Shown here: one piece after another, positions 1-6,231 of the stretch
Numbering within the stretch: the stretch's first letter is position 1
How the letters are laid out: every line of letters begins with the position of its first letter
Source: Methanobacteriaceae archaeon
GTDB lineage: Archaea; Methanobacteriota; Methanobacteria; Methanobacteriales; Methanobacteriaceae
Reading direction: 5' to 3'
DNA: 9,276 nt
NCBI GenBank assembly: GCA_900766745.1
Contig: CAAFWR010000004.1
Coordinates: forward strand, 1-9,276
Position numbers and translations under genes: made by a program
Notes under the pieces: generated by a model
Seen by the model: the letters and a program-made list of their open reading frames with translations, nothing else
Database searches by the model: none
Told to the model about the DNA's origin: nothing

Positions 1-118
1 ATTTACAGAATTATTAATAAAAATACAATCAGTTAAAGTACCCTTTTCACCATTCCAAAGCACAGCACCTCCATTTTGGAAACTGAAGTTTCAAAAAGAA
101 AAATTTACAATTAAAATA
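1..118 (-). pseudogene. Adhesin-like protein fragment, frameshifted, running off the left edge
   Basis: Read on the minus strand from base 90 to base 1, one frame gives NFSFQNGGAVLWNG followed by GTLTDCIFINNSVN. This is the Asn/Gly-rich parallel beta-helix repeat style (NGGA-W-NG, INCxFxNN) of the large surface adhesin-like proteins of Methanobrevibacter and Methanosphaera. A TGA (91-93) interrupts that frame. Immediately upstream the expected preceding repeat (YFNCKF, 118-101) continues in a different frame, so a frameshift lies in the T-rich run around 92-101. Further upstream the similarity is lost and no plausible start with a ribosome binding site is seen. The sequence directly shows the repeat and the break. 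That it is the 5' end of a decayed adhesin gene, rather than an internal piece, is inference because the rest lies outside the window. Confidence 0.65.
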
Positions 119-204
119 CTCTTGATTGGTTGTAGTCATCGATTAGAAAAAATCGTAATATGGATGATTTTAATAAAAAAATAACTTTTAAAGGACAGCC
201 CCAA

Positions 205-261
205 TAATTTTATAATTTAATGAACATATAATATAATTAATTAATTTTTTAAATCTGGTGA
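205..261 (+). promoter_or_regulatory. Probable promoter and Shine-Dalgarno for the RraA-family gene
   Basis: Two AT-rich TATA-like elements lie upstream of the gene: TTTATAATTT near 209-218 and CATATAATATA at 225-235. The first would place the transcript start near 239 and leave a short leader. The second would start transcription almost at the ribosome binding site. GGTGA at 257-261, five bases before the ATG at 267, matches the methanogen anti-Shine-Dalgarno and fixes the start codon. Which TATA is used cannot be decided by eye. Confidence 0.5.
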
Positions 262-266
262 ATTAA

Positions 267-1028
267 ATGTCTAAAAAGGTATTAGCTAAATCTAAACTTA
301 ATAAAAAAGATGATATAAATAAAAAAATTTCTGTTAATGATATTAATTTAAAAAATGTTACTATTGATGATTTAGAGTTAGATGATGCTAATTATGATCA
401 ATTTATTAATCTGAAAAATCTTTTAGAGGGCATTTCTTCCTGCCAAATTTCAGATGCATATAATGAACTTTATAGGAAAACTGGTGTTGTAAAGGGACTA
501 AAATCCATTAATAATAAGAAAGTCTATGGGAGAATTATGACTGCTGAGACTAATTGTGATGATTGGGGAACATCAGTAGCTGCTATTAATGCCTGTTCTG
601 ATGGAAATATTTTATTTGTTAAATCCAGTAGTGAAGATTTGGCTATTTGGGGTGAACTTGCATCTATTAATGCTAGAAACAGAGGTGTTGGTGGTGTAGC
701 TATTTATGGATCTGTAAGGGATATGGATGCTCTTTTAACTTTGGATTATCCTATTTTTTCATGTAATTTTACTCCAAATGCTGGTAAGGCTATTGGTTTA
801 GGTGTTATTGGTGATGACCTTTTTGTTGATGGTGAAATTATATCTCCTGGTGATTTTTTCTTTGGCGATGAAACTGGTGTGGTTATAGTTCCTCAAGTGT
901 TATTTACAGAGGTAATTAATCAAGTTCTTTCAGTTAAGTTAATGGAATTGGATATTATTGAACAGCTTAATGAGGGTAGGTCTTTATTGGAGATTACAGG
1001 AGTTGATGGTCATTTTGATTCCTTGTAG
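267..1028 (+). CDS. RraA / HMG-aldolase family protein with a charged N-terminal extension
   Basis: The 253-residue product has an RraA-like core from about residue 50 to 225. Seen directly are the entry motif ISDAYNELY (61-69), the AIN-A--GNILFVK strand (106-119), and the family signature G-ELAS...GVGGVAIYGSVRDMD (129-154), with R151, D152 and D154 at the site used by class II HMG/CHA aldolases. A later segment is GEIISPGDFFFGDETGVVIVP (189-209). The family includes the bacterial RNase E inhibitor RraA, metal-dependent 4-hydroxy-4-methyl-2-oxoglutarate aldolases, and archaeal members fused to hexulose-6-phosphate synthase, so substrate and role here are uncertain. Automated labels such as demethylmenaquinone methyltransferase should be treated as wrong. 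Residues 1-45 are rich in Lys, Asn and Asp and look like a flexible extension. The ATG at 267 is supported by GGTGA five bases upstream. The gene stands alone, with no obvious operon partner. Confidence 0.8.
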   Translation: MSKKVLAKSKLNKKDDINKKISVNDINLKNVTIDDLELDDANYDQFINLKNLLEGISSCQISDAYNELYRKTGVVKGLKSINNKKVYGRIMTAETNCDDWGTSVAAINACSDGNILFVKSSSEDLAIWGELASINARNRGVGGVAIYGSVRDMDALLTLDYPIFSCNFTPNAGKAIGLGVIGDDLFVDGEIISPGDFFFGDETGVVIVPQVLFTEVINQVLSVKLMELDIIEQLNEGRSLLEITGVDGHFDSL

Positions 1029-1061
1029 CAAATTATTTAAAATGATTTATTTTAGTATTTA

Positions 1062-1106
1062 AAGGTTCCGATATATTTATATAATATTATTTTATAATTA
1101 TAAAAT
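1062..1106 (+). promoter_or_regulatory. Promoter of the gar1 remnant-tfb unit
   Basis: A strong archaeal TATA element (TATATTTATATAATATT, about 1072-1088) is preceded by the more GC-rich GGTTCCGA (1064-1071), in the position of a BRE. By the usual spacing transcription would begin near 1104-1108. This puts the degraded gar1 and tfb on one transcript, with about 275 bases between the transcript start and the tfb ATG. Element positions are read from the sequence; the start site is inferred. Confidence 0.55.
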
Positions 1107-1120
1107 ATTGATACAATTAT

Positions 1121-1335
1121 TTTTTGTCTGACTTTACGAGATTTTTCTATAGAAAATAGTCTACATATAGCAAAATTCGAGAGTTAATAACTGAATGTAG
1201 TAAAAGTCCATCGGTTTATTTAATTCAGCTACTATTAATGGAATTCAGAAGAGGCATAGTGAAAAATTATTTGTATCAAGACCCAAAAAGAAAAAATCCA
1301 AAGGAAGGGGGAGAAGACCACGAAACAAAAAATAA
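1121..1335 (+). pseudogene. gar1: Degraded gar1 (H/ACA RNP protein Gar1) upstream of tfb
   Basis: The clearest part is one frame from 1204 to the TAA at 1333-1335. It reads [19 protein letters not shown], then FVSRP, and ends in the basic tail [16 protein letters not shown]. The '(G)EKLFVS' strand followed by a Lys/Arg/Gly tail is the usual end of archaeal Gar1, and gar1 directly upstream of tfb is a common archaeal arrangement. That frame has no ATG, GTG or TTG start and is closed upstream by several stops (TAA 1201-1203, TAG 1198-1200, TGA 1192-1194). The preceding Gar1 region can be traced less surely in the +1-shifted frame: LSDFTRFFYRK, a TAG at 1157-1159, then SKIRELITECSKSPSVYLI, resembling the Gar1 'GK(V/I)xDIxGPxxSPYVSI' strand. 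About 20 N-terminal residues are not found. A perfect 14-base palindrome, TTTTCTATAGAAAA (1143-1156), lies in the damaged part. Sequencing error instead of decay cannot be excluded by reading. Confidence 0.5.
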
Positions 1336-1379
1336 ATGAAGCTCCTCAGGATGTTCATATAAAAACAGAAAAAGAAGTC

Positions 1380-2312
1380 ATGCAAGGCGATGTGTATGAT
1401 AAAGATAAACAAACAGTATGTCCTGAATGCGGATCTGATAAATTAATAGGCGACTATGAAAGAGCAGAGGTTATCTGCGCATCATGTGGTTTAGTAATTG
1501 ACGATAATCTCGTTGATATGGGTCCTGAATGGAGAGCTTTTGACCATGAACAGAGAGATAAGCGTACTAGAGTAGGTGCGCCAATTACCTATACAATTCA
1601 CGATAAAGGGCTCAGCACCATGATTGACTGGAGAAACAAAGATATCTATGGTCGGGATATTCCTGCTAGAAACAGAGCTCAATGGTATAGGTTAAGGAAA
1701 TGGCAAAGGAAAATTAGGATTTCTGGAGCTACAGAACGTAATCTAGCTTTTGCATTAAGCGAATTAGACAGAGACTCTTCAAGATTAGGTCTTCCGAGAA
1801 GTGTAAGAGAAGCAGCATCTGTTGTTTATAGAAGCGCTGTAGACAAGAAGCTTATTCGTGGAAGAAGTATTGAAGGAGTAGTAGCTGCTTCTTTATACGC
1901 AGCATGTAGGCAATGCAAAGTTCCACGTACCCTCGATGAAATAGCTGAAGTTTCTAGAGTCACTAAAAAAGAAGTTGGAAGAACATACAGATTTCTAACA
2001 AGAGAGTTAGGCATTAAATTGCCTCCGACATCTCCTGTTGATTATGTTCCAAGATTTGCAAGTGAATTAGGATTATCTGGTGAAGTTCAATCTAAAGCTA
2101 TTGAAATAATCGAAAAAGCTATGGAAAAAGGATTAACATCAGGTAGAGGCCCTACTGGTGTAGCGGCAGCAGCATTATACATCGCTTCCGTATTGCTTGG
2201 TGAGAGAAAAACCCAACGTGATGTAGCAGACATTGCAGGTGTTACTGAAGTGACTATCAGAAACCGTTATAAAGAACTAACAGAACAGCTAGAAATGGGC
2301 GTAACTTTATAG
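1380..2312 (+). CDS. tfb: Transcription initiation factor B (TFB)
   Basis: This is the archaeal TFIIB orthologue, which binds the TBP-TATA complex and BRE and recruits RNA polymerase. The 310 residues match the usual family length. The N-terminal zinc ribbon has C14, C17, C33 and C36 (CPECG, CASCG). It is followed by the highly conserved B-reader/linker (EWRAFD at 50-55, RTRVGAP at 62-68, [10 protein letters not shown] at 79-88). Two cyclin-like repeats follow, at roughly 112-205 and 215-305, each with its family signature ([17 protein letters not shown] at 161-177; [16 protein letters not shown] at 255-270). The C-terminal HTH ([20 protein letters not shown], 281-300) would read the BRE. All catalytic-region features are intact. 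The ATG at 1380 has no good Shine-Dalgarno. The frame stays open 39 codons further upstream without a standard start, so 1380 is the best supported but not certain start. It lies 44 bases after the gar1 remnant's stop, probably on the same transcript. Confidence 0.96.
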   Translation: MQGDVYDKDKQTVCPECGSDKLIGDYERAEVICASCGLVIDDNLVDMGPEWRAFDHEQRDKRTRVGAPITYTIHDKGLSTMIDWRNKDIYGRDIPARNRAQWYRLRKWQRKIRISGATERNLAFALSELDRDSSRLGLPRSVREAASVVYRSAVDKKLIRGRSIEGVVAASLYAACRQCKVPRTLDEIAEVSRVTKKEVGRTYRFLTRELGIKLPPTSPVDYVPRFASELGLSGEVQSKAIEIIEKAMEKGLTSGRGPTGVAAAALYIASVLLGERKTQRDVADIAGVTEVTIRNRYKELTEQLEMGVTL

Positions 2313-2348
2313 ATTAATGAATTTATTTTTCATTAATTACTTTTTTTT
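2313..2348 (+). terminator. Hairpin plus T-run terminator after tfb
   Basis: A perfect 9-bp inverted repeat, ATTAATGAA (2313-2321) and TTCATTAAT (2329-2337) with a 7-base loop, is followed by a run of eight T (2341-2348). It begins directly after the tfb stop. The T-run is on the plus side only, so it should end tfb transcription. The hairpin also overlaps the end of the convergent glycosyltransferase gene. Confidence 0.75.
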
Positions 2349-4266
2349 ATTCGCTGTATTTTTCAATACGGTATATCAGTTCGTTTACAATGCCTTTATT
2401 ATTTGTTTTTTTGATTTGTTTTAGTCTATCCTGGTATTGTGGAAGGTTATTTAAAAATTCTTTAATTTTAGGCATGTTTATTTTTTCATCATACTGTCCA
2501 AATCCTAGTTTTTCAACGTAAAATCCGTTTAAAAGCTGTTCAAAGTTTCCATTAGCAGGAATGCTGAATGTAGGTTTTTTAAGGTATAATGATTCACTGA
2601 TAAATGTAAATCCTCCATTTGCAATTACAGCTTTGGCATTTGAGAGATCTTTATATATCTGTTCCTCACTAAACCTTTTAAAATGGAGATTGTCTTCTGT
2701 TTTTTCTTTGTTAAATCCGTATACAATAAATTTCTCGTCCAGCCTTTTAAGATGTTTTACTAGTTTTATATTTTCAGCACTAGTTTGATATACTACAATA
2801 TGATCATGGGTTTCAGGTTTTATTTTTAAAATTCCTTCTCTTAAAACTGGAGGATATATTACAGCTCTTTTATTTGATTTTATTTTAGGATAAAAGAAGC
2901 TTGTTAAAATGTGAATTTTTGGCTTTATTACATATCCTTTTATAACAGCTTTTGCTTTAAGCATTGAAACTTTATGTTTTGGAGGATAGTCAATTTTTGC
3001 TTGTGTAATAATATTGATGTTATCTAAGCTTATTAAAGGTATGTTAAGAAGTTTTGATACTATACTTCCATATATTTCAAAATCAGTAACAATTATATTT
3101 GGTTTCAACTCTTTAGCTTTTTTATATAATATTTCATATCCTTCTTTTAAATTATGGGGATTGTCTTTTATAGCATTGTAAAATGTTTTTTTATTGTTTA
3201 CTTTATTGTTCTGGTAAACGGTGTTAAATCCACCTATTTTATAAACATTAGGAAGTTTGTCCTTAAGATATTTGTAGGATCTGTCACTACTAAATATGTA
3301 AACATCGTATTTGTCTTTTATAGCATCAATGATAACTTTACTTCTGATTGCATGACCCATACCTTCTCCACAAACGGTGTAAAAAACTATTTTTTTATCT
3401 CTTCCTTTTGGGATTTTTAGTTTTAATGGACTTTGAGCATTTTTTATCTTTTTTTTGGTATCTTTTATTGGTGTTTCCACTTTTCTCAGATTCTTTTTAA
3501 TTTTTTCTATTTTCTCTGAATCAATGGCTATTTCATCAAGTCTGGTTCTAGGTGCAGATACGGGATTTTCATGTCCAAAGTCATAGTTTAATGATTCTGC
3601 ATCTGTCCTTTTTCCCATAAAGTCGTTTAAAGTACTCTTACCATATTGCCTTACTAATGTTAGAAGTCCTTCTTCTTCTAGTCTTCTAGTTGAAACTCCT
3701 ATTTTGGGCTTTCTAAGAACCTTAAAACGTTCTTTTTTAGCAATCCTTTCAATATAATCGGTATCTTCTCCAAATGTAAGATCTTCATCGAATCCATCAA
3801 ATTCGTCATGTAAATTTTTTTTAACTACTATACCATAGCACCCTGCTCCATGAGGTTTTATACTTTCAACACTCATCATAAAAATATTTGCAAATTCATG
3901 CAATATCTTATCCTGGGTTTTTTCAGATAATGGAGTCATTTGTGTGATTCCGATTCCTAACCTTTCCATACGGAATTCATATATTAAATCGTTTAGATAT
4001 TCATCTGTAAGCTTTAAATCAGAATCTAAAAATAAGAGGATTTCTCCTTTGGCTACTTCTGCTCCACGATTTCTACCAACAGCAGGCATACCGCCATCAA
4101 CTACTATGCAACCATATTCCTCTGCAATTTCACGAGTTCTGTCTGTGGAATTTGCATCAGCTACAATTATTTCATAGTCTTTGAAACTCTGTTCTTTAAT
4201 ACTATCTAAAAGAACAGGAAGATATTCTTCTTCATTGTAGGTTGGTATAATAATACTTAAAATCAT
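2347..4266 (-). CDS. Two-domain glycosyltransferase: GT2 fused to MJ1255-like (GT28-type) domain
   Basis: The 639-residue protein contains two separate glycosyltransferase modules. Residues 1-230 are a GT-A fold family 2 enzyme: SIIIPTYNEEEYL (4-16), DANSTDRT (37-44), the metal/nucleotide-sugar LDSD motif (80-83), and the acceptor-side GEDTDY (166-171). A charged Lys/Glu-rich linker follows (about 240-290). Residues 291-639 are a GT-B domain of the MJ1255/GT28 type: CGEGMGHAIRS (299-309), TDFEIYGSIVSKL (394-406), and the C-terminal donor-binding segment ANGGFTFISESLYLKKP (549-565). No membrane segment is visible, so it probably acts on the cytoplasmic face of the membrane on lipid- or protein-linked glycans. 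Donor and acceptor are unknown. It lies 42 bases after a polytopic membrane protein gene on the same strand. No Shine-Dalgarno precedes the ATG; a leaderless start is likely. Confidence 0.88.
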   Translation of the reverse strand: MILSIIIPTYNEEEYLPVLLDSIKEQSFKDYEIIVADANSTDRTREIAEEYGCIVVDGGMPAVGRNRGAEVAKGEILLFLDSDLKLTDEYLNDLIYEFRMERLGIGITQMTPLSEKTQDKILHEFANIFMMSVESIKPHGAGCYGIVVKKNLHDEFDGFDEDLTFGEDTDYIERIAKKERFKVLRKPKIGVSTRRLEEEGLLTLVRQYGKSTLNDFMGKRTDAESLNYDFGHENPVSAPRTRLDEIAIDSEKIEKIKKNLRKVETPIKDTKKKIKNAQSPLKLKIPKGRDKKIVFYTVCGEGMGHAIRSKVIIDAIKDKYDVYIFSSDRSYKYLKDKLPNVYKIGGFNTVYQNNKVNNKKTFYNAIKDNPHNLKEGYEILYKKAKELKPNIIVTDFEIYGSIVSKLLNIPLISLDNINIITQAKIDYPPKHKVSMLKAKAVIKGYVIKPKIHILTSFFYPKIKSNKRAVIYPPVLREGILKIKPETHDHIVVYQTSAENIKLVKHLKRLDEKFIVYGFNKEKTEDNLHFKRFSEEQIYKDLSNAKAVIANGGFTFISESLYLKKPTFSIPANGNFEQLLNGFYVEKLGFGQYDEKINMPKIKEFLNNLPQYQDRLKQIKKTNNKGIVNELIYRIEKYSE

Positions 4267-4285
4267 TAATTTAAAATTTGAATTT

Positions 4286-4296
4286 TATTTATTAAA
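4286..4296 (-). promoter_or_regulatory. Possible TATA box for a leaderless glycosyltransferase transcript
   Basis: On the minus strand TTTAATAAATA is centred about 25 bases before the A of the ATG (4266). No Shine-Dalgarno lies between them. This spacing would start the transcript at the ATG, so the gene could have its own leaderless promoter even though it follows a gene on the same strand. The element is AT-rich in an AT-rich region, so it is weak evidence. Confidence 0.35.
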
Positions 4297-4308
4297 TGTT
4301 TTTTCTAT

Positions 4309-5358
4309 TTAATATGAGTAAACATTCCATGATATGGTGTAATAATCGCAGCTGTGATTTAGGCTTTTAGATAATTCTTTTGTCAGTTCTATTTCGTTTA
4401 AAGAGGAATCAATGTGGTAGCTGATTTTTCCATCTTCATGGGAAACATATTCTATTGGATATTGGCTTAAGTTTAATCCATCATCAGGATTATAAATATC
4501 CACCTCATAATATTCGGGACTAGCTCCAACAAGACTAACACTTATTCTTAAAAGGATTATTGCCAATCCGATAAAGTAAGGGCAACCTCTTTTTAATAAA
4601 TACTTTATTCCAATTTTATTTGGTGTACTTTTTCTTGCATATTCGATGAAATTCTTATGTTTTATATGTTTTGCAATAGTTAAAATATTGTTTTCTTTAA
4701 AGTAAATCAAGATACATCCAAACAGACCTAATGCTCCGGGTGTTCCCATAATTCCTCCATCAAAACATCCAATAAACAATATTGTGGAAAAGAAGCATAA
4801 GAGAATTGTAATTAATGGTTGCCTTTTTTGAACAGCTAAAATTATTGATACGAATAAAATACCAACTAAAACAAGTATTATGGTGGTAAATGGGCTAACA
4901 TACTTATATAAACTTGTTGCAGTATTGATTCCGTTTCCAATTAATGGGTTGATGGTACTTACTAAAAACTCCCCTAGAACTGATTTTATCAGATGGCTGT
5001 GAAGAATACTTGTAGTGGACATTGAAGGCCTTATTGTTACAAATATTGTGTTAAAATCAATTCCTAAAATTAAACGTAGATATAATTCTAAAATAATAGC
5101 TGCTGTGAATATTGCGCTAGATGATATTATAACAATCAATAGGAATTTTCTTGTATTTATTTTAAATTTACCAATCTGACTTACAATTAAAAGAAATCCA
5201 AAAAGAGCGAAAAACAGAATATCCTTTCCTTTTGAAGATCCCATTAAAAATAGGTATGTTATAGGTCTTATAAAAGGAGTAAGAATGTCAGTTGTAAAAA
5301 GTAATCCTCCAAAAAGAATCAAAATTACGCCTGATAGGATAATCTTATTAATTTTCAT
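4309..5358 (-). CDS. Polytopic membrane protein of unknown function
   Basis: I do not recognise the family. The 349 residues contain about seven hydrophobic spans (roughly 5-24, 46-62, 70-95, 155-176, 181-198, 205-220 and 257-278). Between spans three and four is a 60-residue segment (about 96-154) with a conserved-looking NPLIGNGINTATSLYKYVSPF stretch. A Gly-rich turn, FDGGIMGTPGALGLFG (199-214), lies between spans five and six. Residues 279-349 form a soluble tail rich in Tyr, Glu and Ser (for example YYEVDIYNPDDG) with a lone late Cys (C337). It sits upstream of the glycosyltransferase on the same strand, so a role in envelope or glycan assembly is possible, but this is only a neighbourhood inference. 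The ATG lacks a Shine-Dalgarno, and a TATA box 28 bases upstream suggests a leaderless message. Confidence 0.75.
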   Translation of the reverse strand: MKINKIILSGVILILFGGLLFTTDILTPFIRPITYLFLMGSSKGKDILFFALFGFLLIVSQIGKFKINTRKFLLIVIISSSAIFTAAIILELYLRLILGIDFNTIFVTIRPSMSTTSILHSHLIKSVLGEFLVSTINPLIGNGINTATSLYKYVSPFTTIILVLVGILFVSIILAVQKRQPLITILLCFFSTILFIGCFDGGIMGTPGALGLFGCILIYFKENNILTIAKHIKHKNFIEYARKSTPNKIGIKYLLKRGCPYFIGLAIILLRISVSLVGASPEYYEVDIYNPDDGLNLSQYPIEYVSHEDGKISYHIDSSLNEIELTKELSKSLNHSCDYYTISWNVYSY

Positions 5359-5365
5359 AATTATT

Positions 5366-5413
5366 TATTATATACTTAAAACATATAAATAATAGTATTT
5401 TGTTAGGAGTGAT
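5366..5413. promoter_or_regulatory. Compact divergent promoter region (membrane protein / TSUP permease)
   Basis: The 58 bases between the minus-strand ATG (5358) and the plus-strand coding start (5417) carry two facing promoters. On the minus strand ATTTATATG (complement of 5382-5390) is centred 28 bases before the ATG at 5358, as expected for a leaderless transcript. On the plus strand TATTATATAC (about 5367-5376) would start transcription near 5397. It is followed by the strong Shine-Dalgarno AGGAGTGAT (5405-5413). Because the two TATA elements lie within about 25 bases, binding at one may exclude the other. Confidence 0.5.
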
Positions 5414-5416
5414 ATT

Positions 5417-6226
5417 ATTTTTTCAATTGAATATATCATAGGTCTTGCTTTAATTGGTATTGCTGCAGGTTTTGCATCAGGATTACTTGGTGTTGGTGGA
5501 GGATTTTTAATTGTTCCTCTTCAACTGTTCTTGATGGAGTCAATTGGTGCTGATCCAAGGGTATCTATGCTTGTAGCTTTAGGAACAAGTTTGGCTATTA
5601 TAATTCCAACTTCAATAAGTGGGGCTTATAGGCATAGTAAATCTACAGACAATATGGTAAAACCGGGTATTAAATTAGGTGTTTTTGGGATAATTGGGGG
5701 TATTATTGGTGGACAATTAGCTAATATAATGCCTACAGATATTTTAGAAACCTTATTCGGTTTATTTATTCTTTTTATAGCTATTTATAATATTGTCACC
5801 ATTAATAATGAAAAAAGTGAAGCTAAAGTTAAATTCAACTTGGTAAACGCAGGTATTATTGGTGTTTCAATAGGGATACTTTCAGGTCTTTTAGGTGTTG
5901 GCGGTGGGGTATTTTTAATAGTGGCTTTAACAGCAATTTTAGGATTTAAAATGGCTGATGCAGTAGGAATTTCTTCTGTATTTATCAGTCTCACTGCTGT
6001 TGGCGGTATAACCTCTTATATAATATCTGGCTGGGGAGTAAATCCGTTTCCATACTCTATAGGGTATGTTAATCTAATCAATTTCTTTTTCATAGCCATA
6101 TTTTCAGTCCCACTAGCTTACTTTGGGGCTAATGTTTCTCATAAGCTTTCAAATAAAAGACTAAAACAGATATTTTCAATTATCCTAATTTATATTGGTC
6201 TTAGAATGTTAGGGATTTTACCTTAA
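5417..6226 (+). CDS. TauE/SafE (TSUP) family anion permease, probable AUU start
   Basis: TSUP proteins export or import organic and sulfur-containing anions such as sulfite, sulfonates or thiosulfate; the substrate here is unknown. From 5417 the product is 269 residues, the usual family length, almost wholly hydrophobic with about eight spans. It shows the family's internal duplication: SGLLGVGGGFLIVP (21-34) repeats as SGLLGVGGGVFLIV (156-169). The first ATG/TTG codons in frame (5531, 5534) come after the first copy of this motif, so starting there would delete helix one and half of the signature. The frame is open back to a TAG at about 5390-5392. AGGAGTGAT (5405-5413) puts an ATT codon at 5417 exactly three bases after GTGAT, the same spacing seen before tatD and the zinc-ribbon gene here. 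AUU initiation is inferred; ATT at 5414 is the alternative. A U-rich tract (6228-6239) may end the transcript. Confidence 0.85.
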   Translation: MFSIEYIIGLALIGIAAGFASGLLGVGGGFLIVPLQLFLMESIGADPRVSMLVALGTSLAIIIPTSISGAYRHSKSTDNMVKPGIKLGVFGIIGGIIGGQLANIMPTDILETLFGLFILFIAIYNIVTINNEKSEAKVKFNLVNAGIIGVSIGILSGLLGVGGGVFLIVALTAILGFKMADAVGISSVFISLTAVGGITSYIISGWGVNPFPYSIGYVNLINFFFIAIFSVPLAYFGANVSHKLSNKRLKQIFSIILIYIGLRMLGILP

Positions 6227-6231
6227 CTTTT

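Noticed and set aside
181..205. AAGGACAGCCCC resembles an insertion-sequence end and is loosely similar to the complement of the terminal repeat at 9161.
   Set aside because: Only a few bases agree, there is no matching partner repeat within the 100 bases to the left, and no transposase frame. Similarity is too weak to call a remnant.
1104..1260. A possible small RNA (C/D or H/ACA type) between the promoter and tfb, since CTGA sequences occur at 1127-1130 and 1191-1194.
   Set aside because: No proper C box (RUGAUGA) or paired D' arrangement, and no convincing H/ACA hairpin with ACA tail was found; the degraded gar1 explains the stretch better.
2561..4177. Several plus-strand open frames opposite the glycosyltransferase.
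   Set aside because: They are antisense to a gene with clear motifs, lack ribosome sites and show no recognisable protein features.
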